Counted from the first letter of the stretch, positions 36,215-45,281 are shown. The stretch: 64,000 nt of DNA from Bradyrhizobium sp. RP6 (GCF_003837805.1 NZ_RQIT01000014.1:62001-126000); one strand, 5' to 3'. Made by a program: numbers and translations. Notes: a model not told the origin generated them from the letters alone.

Positions 36215-36358
36215 CTGCATCTCCTCTTCGCCTGCCGCGCAGCCCCGGCGCCAGGCAGGACGTTGCGGAGAAAACAGGCCGAGCAGCCCGATGTTCCCGA
36301 GCGTCAGGCCGGAATGATCGCAAACCTGCCCTCGTCACGTCAGTTCCGATTGCGGCGC

Positions 36359-36751
36359 TCACCGCAACAATTTCAGCAGGGCGCGACCTGGGCGCGAGTT
36401 CAGCTCCTTCGCATCCAGCGTTCCGTCCTTGTCGGGATTCGCCGCATTGAAGCGTTGCTCGACCACGGACAGATATTCGTCGATCGTAAGCGTGCCGTCC
36501 CGGTCAGGATCGGCGGCGGCAAGTTCTTTCGTTGTCAATCGCCCTCGCAATTCGCGTGCATCGAGCGTGCCGTCGCGATCGGGGTCGAGCTTTGTGAACA
36601 ACGCGGACGCCGCTTTCTTTACCTCGGCAAGATCGAGCGTGCCGTCATTGTCAGGATCGAACATCTTGATCGCGTTTCCGGGAGCCGGCCACGCCGGACT
36701 GGAGAGCAATGCAATCGCGAGGGCAAGCGCAGCTGGGCGAAACGAAATCAT
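36359..36751 (-). CDS. lanM: Lanmodulin-like EF-hand protein (copy 2)
   Basis: A 130-residue exported protein; signal peptide about 1-23, ATG 36751 preceded by GGGAGG. Four EF-hand loops at 32-43, 56-67, 81-92 and 105-116 begin DPDNDGTLD, DPDRDGTLD, DPDRDGTLT and NPDKDGTLD: all four have Pro at position 2, and loop 4 starts with Asn, exactly as in Methylorubrum lanmodulin as I recall it. Spacing (24, 25, 24) also agrees. Only loop 3 departs, with Thr at position 9. It should bind lanthanides with high affinity in the periplasm. It is divergent from a lanthanide-type PQQ dehydrogenase at 37091, sharing a 339-base upstream region. Confidence 0.92.
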   Translation of the reverse strand: MISFRPAALALAIALLSSPAWPAPGNAIKMFDPDNDGTLDLAEVKKAASALFTKLDPDRDGTLDARELRGRLTTKELAAADPDRDGTLTIDEYLSVVEQRFNAANPDKDGTLDAKELNSRPGRALLKLLR

Positions 36752-37090
36752 CAAGACCTCCCACACAGAGAGCCCCGGGTCGGGGCGGACAGAAACAAGA
36801 TAAATCCACAAGCGCACGCCGGTTCAAGTCCAATTGCAACTTGCACGCGCCACAACTCGCGGAACACCTAACGTCCACCAAGGCCGCCGGCGTCCGGAGG
36901 CGCTTCGTGTCGTGGATTTCCGCAGCGTCTCCGCGCAAGTTGGCGTCCGTTGCGGTCAGGTTTTGTAGAAGTGACTCGCTCCCCCGCCCGATATCGGCAC
37001 GGCACTTACGACTTTCGTATTGACGAGTTTTGCTTTCGGGCGGAGTGTTGCAATCGCAGCGTCAAAAGGCGCGCATATTGGGAGGAACGG

Positions 37091-38755
37091 ATGAAACGCT
37101 TTGCGATGGCCGCAGGCCTCGTCATGCTTGCGTCGACTTGTGCAAGCGCACAGACCACCGAGCAGCTGGTCAAGGGCGCCACCGACACATCGAATGTTCT
37201 CAATTACGGTATGGGCTACCATCTGCAGCGTTTCTCGACGCTGAACCAGATCAACAAGGATACGGTCAAGAATCTCGTCCCGATCTGGAATTACAGCTTC
37301 AATGACGATCGTAGTGAGGAATCCCAGCCCCTTGTCTATCAGGGCGTCATCTACGTCACCTCGCACAATGCCACCATGGCAGTCGATGCCAAGACCGGCA
37401 AGCAGATCTGGAAGAGCAAGATCGAATATCCCGCCGAGACGCCCCGGATCGTCTGCTGCGGCATCATCAACCGCGGCGCTGCGATCCATGAAGGCAAGCT
37501 GTTCCGGACGACGCTCGATGCGAACGTGATTGCAATCGACGCGAAGAACGGCAAGGAGCTGTGGCGGCAGAAGGCGGCCGACATCAAGGAAGGCTATTCC
37601 ATGACGGTGGCCCCGCTGGTCGCCGACGGCGTCGTCATTACAGGCGTCTCAGGCGCCGAGTTCGGCACCCGCGGCTTCATCGACGGCTGGGATCCGGCAA
37701 CCGGCAAGCACCTCTGGCGCACCCACTCGATCCCTTCGCCGGACGAGCCCGGCGGCGACACCTGGAAGGGCGACACCTGGAAGCTCGGCGGCGGCTCGAC
37801 CTGGATCACGGGCTCATACGATCCTGAGCTGAAGACTGTCTATTGGGGCATCGGCAATCCCGGCCCGTTCAATTCGGCGGTACGGCCCGGCGACAATCTC
37901 TATACCTGCTCCGTCCTGGCGATGGATCCCAAGACTGGCAAGATCAAGTGGCACTACCAGTTCTCGCCGAACAATCCGTTCGATTACGACGCGGTCGCAG
38001 AGATGGTCCTCGCCGACATGAACGTCGAGGGTAAGCCGACCAAGGTGCTGATGAATGCCAACCGCAACGGCTTCTTCTACGTGCTCGACCGCACCAACGG
38101 GAAGCTGCTCGCGGCCAATCCTTACGTGAAGGTCAACTGGGCGACCGGCATCGACATGAAGACGGGGCGCCCGATCGAGACCGACATTTCCAAGGACGCG
38201 CGGGAGGGCAAGAAGGTGACAGTCTATCCCTCCATCCTCGGCGGCAAGAATTGGGAGCCGATGTCGTTCAATCCGCAGACCGGCCTCGCCTATGCCAACA
38301 CGCTCACTTTCGGCGGCAAGTACAAGGCGGAGCCCGTCACCTTCAAGCAGGGTGAATGGTATCTCGGCATGGACCTGACCGATCCCTGGGAGTTCGGGGA
38401 CGGACCGCGCGGCTACCTCAAGGCGATCGACCCCATGACCGGCAAGGCCAAGTGGGAGGCGCCGAGCGACATTCCGCGCTTCTCGGGCGTGCTGTCGACG
38501 GCCGGGGGCGTCGTGTTCTCGGGTCAGCTGACCGGCGAGTTCGAGGCCTTCGACGCCGACACCGGCAAGAAGCTCTGGCAGTTCCAGACCGGGTCCGGCA
38601 TCGAGGGACAGCCAGTGACCTGGCAGCAGGATGGCGTGCAGTATGTTGCGGTGACGAGCGGCTATGGCGGCGTCTACTCGTTGTTCTCCGGTGACGAACG
38701 GCTGGCTCAGGTGCCGCCCGGCGGCTCGCTCTGGGTCTTTGCGGTCAAGCAATAA
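37091..38755 (+). CDS. Lanthanide-type PQQ-dependent alcohol dehydrogenase
   Basis: A 554-residue periplasmic propeller enzyme, somewhat short next to XoxF (about 600). Signal peptide ends ASAQT. Vicinal disulfide Cys122-Cys123 (RIVCCGIINRG), Glu in GAEFGTRGF, Asn in GNPGPFN, catalytic Asp298 in NPFDYDAVAEM with a second Asp at 300: this D-x-D is the lanthanide marker. Arg follows in NRNGFFYVLDRTNGK. GGGAGGAACGG precedes ATG 37091. It heads an operon with a cytochrome c and a MoxJ-like protein, the xoxFGJ layout, and is divergent from lanmodulin copy 2. Substrate (methanol or longer alcohols) is uncertain; it is clearly distinct from xoxF at 43395. Confidence 0.9.
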   Translation: MKRFAMAAGLVMLASTCASAQTTEQLVKGATDTSNVLNYGMGYHLQRFSTLNQINKDTVKNLVPIWNYSFNDDRSEESQPLVYQGVIYVTSHNATMAVDAKTGKQIWKSKIEYPAETPRIVCCGIINRGAAIHEGKLFRTTLDANVIAIDAKNGKELWRQKAADIKEGYSMTVAPLVADGVVITGVSGAEFGTRGFIDGWDPATGKHLWRTHSIPSPDEPGGDTWKGDTWKLGGGSTWITGSYDPELKTVYWGIGNPGPFNSAVRPGDNLYTCSVLAMDPKTGKIKWHYQFSPNNPFDYDAVAEMVLADMNVEGKPTKVLMNANRNGFFYVLDRTNGKLLAANPYVKVNWATGIDMKTGRPIETDISKDAREGKKVTVYPSILGGKNWEPMSFNPQTGLAYANTLTFGGKYKAEPVTFKQGEWYLGMDLTDPWEFGDGPRGYLKAIDPMTGKAKWEAPSDIPRFSGVLSTAGGVVFSGQLTGEFEAFDADTGKKLWQFQTGSGIEGQPVTWQQDGVQYVAVTSGYGGVYSLFSGDERLAQVPPGGSLWVFAVKQ

Positions 38756-38765
38756 GCACGACACG

Positions 38766-39122
38766 ATGCTGAGAGAAGTATCACACAGGACGGTGGCGAC
38801 GATCGCCACCGTCGCGGTGCTGACGGTCGCGCTTGCGGCGACCGTTCGCGCCGCGGATGACGCAACCGGCAATCCACTGCAGGCGCAGATCGACCACGGC
38901 AAGTCGACCTATGCCGAGAAATGCTCACACTGCCATGGCCCCAACCTGATGAACTCCGGTACCATCACGCCAGACCTGCGCGTCTTCCCCGACGACAAGA
39001 CGCGCTTCGTGACGACGGTCAAGAACGGCAAGAACAACAAGATGCCGCCCTGGGGCGACATCCTCAGCGACGACCAGATCGGGGACCTCTGGGCCTTCAT
39101 TTCCAGCCGGAGGAAGCCATGA
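38766..39122 (+). CDS. Cytochrome c, electron acceptor of the 37091 dehydrogenase
   Basis: A 118-residue exported monoheme cytochrome. Signal peptide TIATVAVLTVALAATVRAAD, heme motif KCSHCHGPNL and Met ligand in NKMPPWGDIL. ATG 38766 lies 10 bases after the dehydrogenase stop; the stop overlaps the next gene by ATGA. Smaller than XoxG and without its extra Cys pair. Order dehydrogenase-cytochrome-binding protein indicates it takes electrons from PQQH2 and passes them to an oxidase. Confidence 0.9.
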   Translation: MLREVSHRTVATIATVAVLTVALAATVRAADDATGNPLQAQIDHGKSTYAEKCSHCHGPNLMNSGTITPDLRVFPDDKTRFVTTVKNGKNNKMPPWGDILSDDQIGDLWAFISSRRKP

Positions 39123-40048
39123 GCGGCCGGCGCGTTGCATGGAGCGTTGCGGCCTTTCTATCCACGATGGCGTCGGGCGCTTTTGCGGCAGACGATCCCC
39201 TGAAGATCTGCCTCGACGAAGACCGGCCGCCGCTCTCGGTGCATCACCGCGGTCAGCCGGAGGCCGGCTTCGACGTGCTGCTGGCCAAGGCGATGGCGGA
39301 GCGGCTCGGACGGCCGCTGGCGATCCAGTGGTTTGAGAGCAGGCTGGACGAGGATTCGAGCCCGCAGCTCGAAGCCAACGCGCTGCTCTCGGATGGGCGC
39401 TGCTCGCTCGTCGGCGGCTACGCGCTGACGCAGGATTCGCTCGTCGCCCCCGGGATGAAGACGGCGCGCTTGCCGGATTTCGCCGGGGCCACACGCGACG
39501 ATCGGCGCCGCCGCGTCCCGCTGGGCGTGCTCGCGCCGAGCCGGCCTTACGTCTATTCCCCGATGACGGTGGTGCTTGGGCCGAAGGCCCGCGGCCGCAA
39601 GGTCGGCCACATCGGCGATCTCGCCGGCCTTCGTCTTGCCATCGAAAGCGGGTCGCTCGGCGACGCCATCCTGATGAACTTCGACAAGGGCCGATTAATC
39701 GACAACATCACCCATCTCGTCCCCGGTCGCGACGACCTCCTCGACGCGCTCCAGCGCGGCGACCATGACGCGACGCTGATCGACCTTGCCCGTTTCGACG
39801 CCCATCGCGCCGCGCACCCCGACACGGCGATCACGGCGTCCGGCTACTACTACCCGATCGGCGCCAATCGCGGCTATGTCGGGCTCGCCAGCGATGGCGC
39901 GCTGATCGAGGCCGTCAACAAGGCGCTCGGCCAGCTTGCTGCCGAAGGCAAGATCGCCGAATTCGGCAAGCAGGCCGGGCTCACCTATCTGCCGCCGCGG
40001 GAGCCAGCGATTCTGGGCGACGTCTGGACGCAAATCATTCAGCGGTGA
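39119..40048 (+). CDS. MoxJ/XoxJ-like periplasmic binding protein
   Basis: A 309-residue exported family-3 binding protein: signal peptide VAAFLSTMASGAFAAD, then DPLKICLDEDRPPLSVHHRG. Cys in LKICLDE and DGRCSLVGG likely pair. It has no membrane partner, and its coupling (ATGA) to the cytochrome in a dehydrogenase operon marks it as a XoxJ-type activator that binds the dehydrogenase. It differs clearly from the copy at 27007. A hairpin at 40082 follows the operon. Confidence 0.85.
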   Translation: MSGRRVAWSVAAFLSTMASGAFAADDPLKICLDEDRPPLSVHHRGQPEAGFDVLLAKAMAERLGRPLAIQWFESRLDEDSSPQLEANALLSDGRCSLVGGYALTQDSLVAPGMKTARLPDFAGATRDDRRRRVPLGVLAPSRPYVYSPMTVVLGPKARGRKVGHIGDLAGLRLAIESGSLGDAILMNFDKGRLIDNITHLVPGRDDLLDALQRGDHDATLIDLARFDAHRAAHPDTAITASGYYYPIGANRGYVGLASDGALIEAVNKALGQLAAEGKIAEFGKQAGLTYLPPREPAILGDVWTQIIQR

Positions 40049-40081
40049 TTGCAAGGGCGCTCATGTCCCGGACGGCAGGCA

Positions 40082-40110
40082 GTGACGCTCCGCAGGGCCT
40101 GCGGCGTCAC
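40082..40110 (+). terminator. Hairpin after the dehydrogenase-cytochrome-MoxJ operon
   Basis: GTGACGC-TC-CGCAGG pairs with CCTGCG-GCGTCAC over 13 bp with a 2-base bulge, 34 bases after the stop at 40048. No T-run follows, so it may protect the mRNA end rather than terminate alone. The remaining gap to 40319 shows no gene. Confidence 0.5.
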
Positions 40111-40318
40111 GCTACGCATTTCGCTGCGGCCGACGCCACGCGCAGCAGCACACCGTCGTAGTCGCGTTGCGCCGGGTCCCTGCGGGCACGAATTCCCTGT
40201 GCGCTGCGTCCGCATCCCGGAGTGAAAGATGGATCCGATGCGCCAATCTGTCTCGCCTGCCGGGCATGCCAGGCGCCAGCATGATGCAGTAGGTTCCGCA
40301 AAAATCCGGGAGAGAATC

Positions 40319-41320
40319 ATGTCCGCCAAACTCGATCGCCGCCACTTCATCGCCGCCGGTACCACCGCACTGGCGATGCCATTCGTCGCACGCGGCGCCT
40401 CGGCGCAAGGCACATCACAAGGCACCTGGCCTGCGCGGCAGATTCGCATGATTTGCAGCTATCCCGCCGGCGGACAGACTGACCTGCTGGCGCGCGCCTA
40501 TGGCGAATTCATCTCCAAGCAGACCGGCAAGACCGTCGTCGTCGAGAACAAGCCCGGCGCCTCCGGCGCAATCGGCACGGCCGAGGTCGCCCGCGCGGAG
40601 CCCGACGGCCACACCATCCTGTGCTCGATCTCGACCACCTACATCATGAACCGGGTGGTGATGAAGAATCCCGGCTACGACATGGACAAGGATCTGATGC
40701 TCGTCAGCGTCATTCCGGGCGCCGGCCTGTTGCTGGTGGCGAACCCGAAGACGGGGATCAAGACGCTGGAGGATTTCGTCGCTTTCTCGCGCAAGAGCGG
40801 CAAGGTGAATTTCGGCACCTACAGCGCGGGCTCGGCTCCGCACATGACGATCAACGAGCTCAACAAGCAGTACGGCCTCAATATCGAGCCGGTCCATTAT
40901 CGCGGCGAAGCGCCGATGTGGACTGGCATGCTCGAAGGCACGCTCGATGCCGCCATGGGTAGCTACACGGCCGCGCAGTCGGTCCTGCAAAGCGACCGCG
41001 GCACCGTGTTCGCCGTGCATTCGAAGAAGGTCGACGCGATCCCGAACGTGAAGACGTTGCCCGAACAGGGCGCGACGTCAAAGTTCTTCACCGTCAGCGG
41101 GTTCACCGGATGGGCCGTGCCGAAAGCGACGCCGCAGCCGGTAGTCGATCGCATCGCCGAGCTCTGCGTCGCCGCCAACAACGATCCGAAAGTGAAGGAG
41201 GTTCTCGCGACCTTCGTGCTCGAACCCGCAATCGGCTTCAAGGAAACCAATGCGCTGTATCAGCGCGAGCTGCCGATCTGGATCGAGAGCGCGAAGTCAT
41301 TGGGCCTTGAGCCGGCCTGA
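40319..41320 (+). CDS. Bug-family (tripartite tricarboxylate transporter) substrate-binding protein
   Basis: A 333-residue exported protein. The start MSAKLDRRHFIAAGTTALAM carries a twin-arginine, so Tat export is likely; the mature fold begins WPARQIRMICSYPAGGQTDL and has the Bug pattern VVENKPGASGAIGTAEVAR. No TctA/TctB membrane genes are near, as is common for orphan Bug proteins in this class. AGAGAATC precedes ATG 40319. Ligand unknown, usually a carboxylate. Confidence 0.9.
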   Translation: MSAKLDRRHFIAAGTTALAMPFVARGASAQGTSQGTWPARQIRMICSYPAGGQTDLLARAYGEFISKQTGKTVVVENKPGASGAIGTAEVARAEPDGHTILCSISTTYIMNRVVMKNPGYDMDKDLMLVSVIPGAGLLLVANPKTGIKTLEDFVAFSRKSGKVNFGTYSAGSAPHMTINELNKQYGLNIEPVHYRGEAPMWTGMLEGTLDAAMGSYTAAQSVLQSDRGTVFAVHSKKVDAIPNVKTLPEQGATSKFFTVSGFTGWAVPKATPQPVVDRIAELCVAANNDPKVKEVLATFVLEPAIGFKETNALYQRELPIWIESAKSLGLEPA

Positions 41321-41445
41321 CCTTCACGCCATGGCCGGTAGGCCGGTTGCTCGCTTTCCGGCCCGGAGTCCGACCAAAGCCCAGTGTCGGAAGCGCGTTT
41401 TCCCGTTATGATTGTACCCTTCTGCGGACAAGGAGGGCCGATCCC

Positions 41446-41871
41446 ATGACACCGGATGCCGTCGCCGTCGCCGTTATGATCATCCTGCTCTTTCCGATGA
41501 GCTATTTCACCCTGGCATCGCCGGCCTTCCTTCTGGTGAGGCTCGATATCCAGCCTGTCGCCCAATTGCTGCGCGGAATGTTCAACGCTCATTTTCTGGT
41601 CATGCGCGCCGTCGGCATCATTGGGACGGTGGCTCTCCTCCTCGATGGCCGCCCGCTTGCTGCCGTTGGCGTCGGCATGATAGCAGCCCTGGCGATTTGG
41701 GGACGACGCCGCTTCATGCGACGGGTAGACGACCAGCTCAGAGCGAGCGACGCCGGGGATGCCGATGCTGCACGACGGTTGCGCCGGCTGCACTGGAGCG
41801 TGATGCTGGGGAACGCGGTGCTGCTGGTCGCTTTGGTGGCCGGCATTCCCTACATCGCAACGTCGGCGTGA
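41446..41871 (+). CDS. Small integral membrane protein, unknown
   Basis: A 141-residue protein with four hydrophobic segments (AVAVAVMIILLFPMSYFTLA, HFLVMRAVGIIGTVALLL, LAAVGVGMIAALAIWG and SVMLGNAVLLVALVAGIPYI). AAGGAGGG precedes ATG 41446. A charged Arg-rich loop (GRRRFMRRVDDQLRA) faces the cytoplasm. No domain recognised. Convergent with the AraC gene at 41911; function unknown. Confidence 0.7.
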   Translation: MTPDAVAVAVMIILLFPMSYFTLASPAFLLVRLDIQPVAQLLRGMFNAHFLVMRAVGIIGTVALLLDGRPLAAVGVGMIAALAIWGRRRFMRRVDDQLRASDAGDADAARRLRRLHWSVMLGNAVLLVALVAGIPYIATSA

Positions 41872-41910
41872 GCTTCAGCCTGCGCCGCGCGCGTGGTTCG
41901 CTCAAGACGT

Positions 41911-42879
41911 CTAATGCCCGCCCGAATTCACGGCACCCTGCTGCGACTTATGGATCGAGGACGGCACCACGCCGAAATATTTCCGGAACACCCGGCTGAA
42001 ATGCGACGAGCTGGAGAAGCCCCAAGAGAACGCGACGTCGGTGATGGTCTTGCCGGCGTGGGCCTCGAGTTCCTGGCGGCAGTTCTGCAACCGGGCCTGC
42101 CAGATGTAGTCGCTCACCGTGGTGCCGCGCTCCGAGAACAGCATGTGCAGATAGCGCTTGGAGCAGCCGAGCTCGGCCGAGATCTGGTCGATGCACAGAT
42201 CCGGATCGCGCAAGTGCTCGCGGATGAAGAACTGCGCGCGCACATACATCGCCTCGGGCCCGACACGATCGAACATCGTGTCGGCTTCGCGCAGCGGCAG
42301 CAACAGCAGGTCGATCAGGGAATCAGCGACGCCGACCGCGCTGTTCGCTGACAGCTTTGCCGCCTCGTCGAAGGTCGCATGGACGAAATCATGGGCGATC
42401 CGCCCCGTGCCTGTCTTCGAGGACAGCTTGCAGGCGGGCATCCGCTGCGATGGGAAGCCGCGGTCGCGCAGCAGTGCCTTCGGCACGATCACCACGTCGT
42501 GACGCGTGAAGGCCGGGCTGATGATCGAATGCGGGCAGGAGACATCATAGGCGATGATGTCGCCGGGGTTGATTTCGATGTGGCGGCCTTCTTGTTCGAA
42601 ATAGGACACCCCGTAGGTCTGGAAGTGGATCTTGATGTACGGGTGTTCGTTGGCCTTGGCGCGCGCCAGCGTGTGCGCGATGCGATGCTGGCTCACCTCG
42701 ATCTGGCAGAGCTTGAGGCGCGAGACGCTGGTGTAGTCGATGCGACCTTCCAGCGAGGACGCTTCCAGTGGATCGACGTCGAAATGCCCACACAGGCTCG
42801 TCAGCCCGTCGATCCAGCTCTGGATCTGCCGCTTCGGCGTCATTCCGGTCGTCGAGAGCGTGTGAATTGTGTCGGACAT
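41911..42879 (-). CDS. AraC-family regulator divergent from xoxF
   Basis: A 322-residue regulator. N-terminal AraC-binding cupin-like domain (EVSQHRIAHTLARAKANEHP ... HIEINPGDIIAYDVSCPHSI), C-terminal two helix-turn-helix units (CIDQISAELGCSKRYLHMLF and ITDVAFSWGFSSSSHFSRVF). ATG 42879 or 42891 could be the start. Facing xoxF across a 515-base region, it is the obvious candidate to control xoxF, which in other methylotrophs is often under two-component control. Effector unknown. Confidence 0.85.
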   Translation of the reverse strand: MSDTIHTLSTTGMTPKRQIQSWIDGLTSLCGHFDVDPLEASSLEGRIDYTSVSRLKLCQIEVSQHRIAHTLARAKANEHPYIKIHFQTYGVSYFEQEGRHIEINPGDIIAYDVSCPHSIISPAFTRHDVVIVPKALLRDRGFPSQRMPACKLSSKTGTGRIAHDFVHATFDEAAKLSANSAVGVADSLIDLLLLPLREADTMFDRVGPEAMYVRAQFFIREHLRDPDLCIDQISAELGCSKRYLHMLFSERGTTVSDYIWQARLQNCRQELEAHAGKTITDVAFSWGFSSSSHFSRVFRKYFGVVPSSIHKSQQGAVNSGGH

Positions 42880-43160
42880 TAATCCAGCCACTGGTTTGAT
42901 CCGGAGATTCGACGCGAATCGCGACCAGCGCTGCCGGAGCCCTCAGCCGTGATTGCGCGACGTTTACCTCGAATTTGAGCGATCTTGTGGAACAAGCGCC
43001 ACCGTTCCATTGCCACCCTTGAAGCCATAATCCTCCGCCTTAGTTGCAGCGCCGTCAAGGGGAACCTGAGCGTTGAGCGCGGCCCGCCGCGGCGCGGAAA
43101 CAACTGAATTCGCTACTGCAAAATCAAAATCTTTGTCGCCGTGCGCTGTCGAGCAAACCG

Positions 43161-43186
43161 GCTTCTCTCTTGGGCAAGTTTCCCAA
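43161..43186. promoter_or_regulatory. Motif and inverted repeat in the xoxF upstream region
   Basis: The long AraC-xoxF gap (42880-43394) contains the motif shared with pqqA (43161-43177) overlapped by an inverted repeat TTGGG-N7-CCCAA (43170-43186), 209 bases before the xoxF start. The rest of the gap has no gene; a good ribosome site CGGAGGA lies at 43382-43388. The gap is long enough for a leader or several operators. Confidence 0.45.
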
Positions 43187-43394
43187 TGGCGAAGGCGTTA
43201 GGGATTGCGGCAGGAACAACAAGAACGGGCCGCTCCTGCACGTGGACCCGTGGCTCTCATCAGGAGGAGGAAACAGCCCAGCATCGTTTCTGGTCCCAAT
43301 CGTGACCGCCCTGCACGAGCAGAACGCCGGACGAGGAGCCCGGTGATTGAACAATGGTTCGGAAACAATAAACGAGATCAACGGAGGAATGACT

Positions 43395-45200
43395 ATGCGC
43401 AAGGTGCTACTGGCGACCTATCTAGGCTCAGCGGCGGCTCTCGCCGCTGGCAGCGCTGCAGCCAATGACGAGCTGATCAAGATGTCGCAGAACCCGAAGG
43501 ACTGGGTGATGCCGGCAGGTGACTATGCCAACACCCGCTATTCCAAGCTGAACCAGATCAACGCTCAGAACGTTGGCAAGCTCCAAGTCGCCTGGACGTT
43601 CTCGACCGGCGTGCTGCGCGGCCATGAAGGCGGCCCGCTGATCATCGGCAACATGATGTACGTCCACACGCCGTTCCCGAACAAGGTGTACGCTCTTGAC
43701 CTTTCCAACGAGAACAAGATCGTCTGGAAGTACGAGCCGAAGCAGGATCCGAACGTCATCCCCGTGATGTGCTGCGACACAGTCAACCGTGGCCTGTCAT
43801 ACGGAGACGGCAAGATCATCCTGCATCAGGCCGACACCAACCTCGTCGCGCTCGACGCCAAGACCGGCCAGGTGGCATGGTCGGCGACCAACGGCAACCC
43901 GGCGAAGGGCGAGACCGGTACATCGGCGGCGCTGGTCGTGAAGGACAAGGTCCTCGTCGGCATTTCGGGCGGCGAATTTGGCGTGCAGTGCCACGTCACC
44001 GCTTACGACCTCAAGAGCGGCAAGCAGGTCTGGCGCGCCTACTCCGAAGGTCCCGACGATCAGATCAAGCTCGATCCCGTCAAGACGACGTCGCTTGGCA
44101 AGCCGGTCGGCCCCGACTCCTCGCTGAAGACCTGGCAGGGCGACCAGTGGAAGATCGGCGGCGGCTGCACCTGGGGCTGGATCTCCTACGATCCCGCTCT
44201 GAACATGGTCTATTACGGCTCGGGCAACCCCTCGACCTGGAATCCGAAACAGCGCCCCGGCGACAACAAATGGTCGATGACGATCTTCGCGCGCGATGCC
44301 GACACCGGCATGGCGAAGTGGGTCTACCAGATGACGCCGCACGACGAGTGGGACTATGACGGTGTTAACGAGATGATCCTCACTGATCAGCAGATCAACG
44401 GCCAGAACCGCAAGCTGCTGACGCACTTCGACCGCAACGGCCTCGCCTACACCATGGACCGCGAGAACGGTGAACTGCTGGTCGCCGAGAAATACGATCC
44501 GAAGGTGAACTGGACCTCCGGCGTCGACATGAACAAGAGCTCTCCGACCTATGGCCGTCCGAAGGTGCTCGACGCAGCTTCGACGGACAAGGCGGGCGAG
44601 GACGTCAACGTGAAGGGCATCTGCCCGGCCGCGCTCGGCACCAAGGACGAGCAGCCGGCAGCCTACTCGCCGGACACGCAGCTGTTCTACGTTCCGACCA
44701 ACCATGTCTGCATGGACTATGAGCCGTTCAAGGTGAGCTATACCGCGGGCCAGCCCTATGTGGGTGCGACGCTCTCGATGTACCCTCCCCCGGGTGAAAG
44801 CCACATGGGCAACTTCATCGCCTGGGACGGCAAGACCGGCAAGATCGTGTGGTCGAACAAGGAGCAGTTCTCGGTCTGGTCGGGTGCGCTCGCAACGGCC
44901 GGCGGCGTGGTGTTCTACGGCACGCTCGAAGGCTACCTGAAGGCCGTCGACGCCAAGTCCGGCAAGGAGCTCTACAAGTTCAAGACTCCCTCCGGCATCA
45001 TCGGCAACGTCACCACCTATGAGAACAATGGCAAGCAGTACGTTGCCGTGCTCTCCGGCGTCGGTGGCTGGGCCGGTATCGGTCTGGCGGCGGGTCTGAC
45101 CGACCCGACCGCAGGTCTCGGCGCAGTCGGTGGCTACGCCGCCCTCAGCAACTACACGGCGCTCGGCGGCACGCTGACCGTGTTCTCGCTCCCGAACTAG
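43395..45200 (+). CDS. xoxF: Lanthanide-dependent methanol dehydrogenase XoxF
   Basis: A 601-residue periplasmic quinoprotein oxidising methanol to formaldehyde (and on to formate in some species). Signal peptide ends SAAAND; Cys126-Cys127 form the vicinal disulfide (VMCCDTVNRG); Glu in GGEFGVQCH, Asn in GSGNPSTWN, catalytic Asp320 and lanthanide-binding Asp322 in EWDYDGVNEM, Arg in HFDRNGLAYTMDR. Length and motifs match the XoxF5 group. ATG 43389 is also possible, but 43395 is better spaced from GGAGG. It is followed by xoxG after a hairpin, then frmA and gfa, making one methanol-to-formate operon. No mxaFI is present. Confidence 0.97.
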   Translation: MRKVLLATYLGSAAALAAGSAAANDELIKMSQNPKDWVMPAGDYANTRYSKLNQINAQNVGKLQVAWTFSTGVLRGHEGGPLIIGNMMYVHTPFPNKVYALDLSNENKIVWKYEPKQDPNVIPVMCCDTVNRGLSYGDGKIILHQADTNLVALDAKTGQVAWSATNGNPAKGETGTSAALVVKDKVLVGISGGEFGVQCHVTAYDLKSGKQVWRAYSEGPDDQIKLDPVKTTSLGKPVGPDSSLKTWQGDQWKIGGGCTWGWISYDPALNMVYYGSGNPSTWNPKQRPGDNKWSMTIFARDADTGMAKWVYQMTPHDEWDYDGVNEMILTDQQINGQNRKLLTHFDRNGLAYTMDRENGELLVAEKYDPKVNWTSGVDMNKSSPTYGRPKVLDAASTDKAGEDVNVKGICPAALGTKDEQPAAYSPDTQLFYVPTNHVCMDYEPFKVSYTAGQPYVGATLSMYPPPGESHMGNFIAWDGKTGKIVWSNKEQFSVWSGALATAGGVVFYGTLEGYLKAVDAKSGKELYKFKTPSGIIGNVTTYENNGKQYVAVLSGVGGWAGIGLAAGLTDPTAGLGAVGGYAALSNYTALGGTLTVFSLPN

Positions 45201-45216
45201 GCCCTTCAGCATCGCT

Positions 45217-45244
45217 CCGGCGCGTGGATCACTCCACGCGCCGG
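45217..45244 (+). terminator. Hairpin between xoxF and xoxG
   Basis: A perfect 12-bp stem (CCGGCGCGTGGA 45217-45228 with 45233-45244) and TCAC loop 16 bases after the xoxF stop. There is no T-run. It likely stabilises the xoxF mRNA 3' end or attenuates transcription into xoxG, giving more dehydrogenase than cytochrome. Confidence 0.7.
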
Positions 45245-45281
45245 CTCGTCTCCACCGAACGCCTGCCGAGGAAACAATCTC

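Noticed and set aside
43186..43215. Sigma-54 type promoter upstream of xoxF
   Set aside because: GG and GC dinucleotides are present but the 10-base spacing of the -24/-12 elements does not fit.
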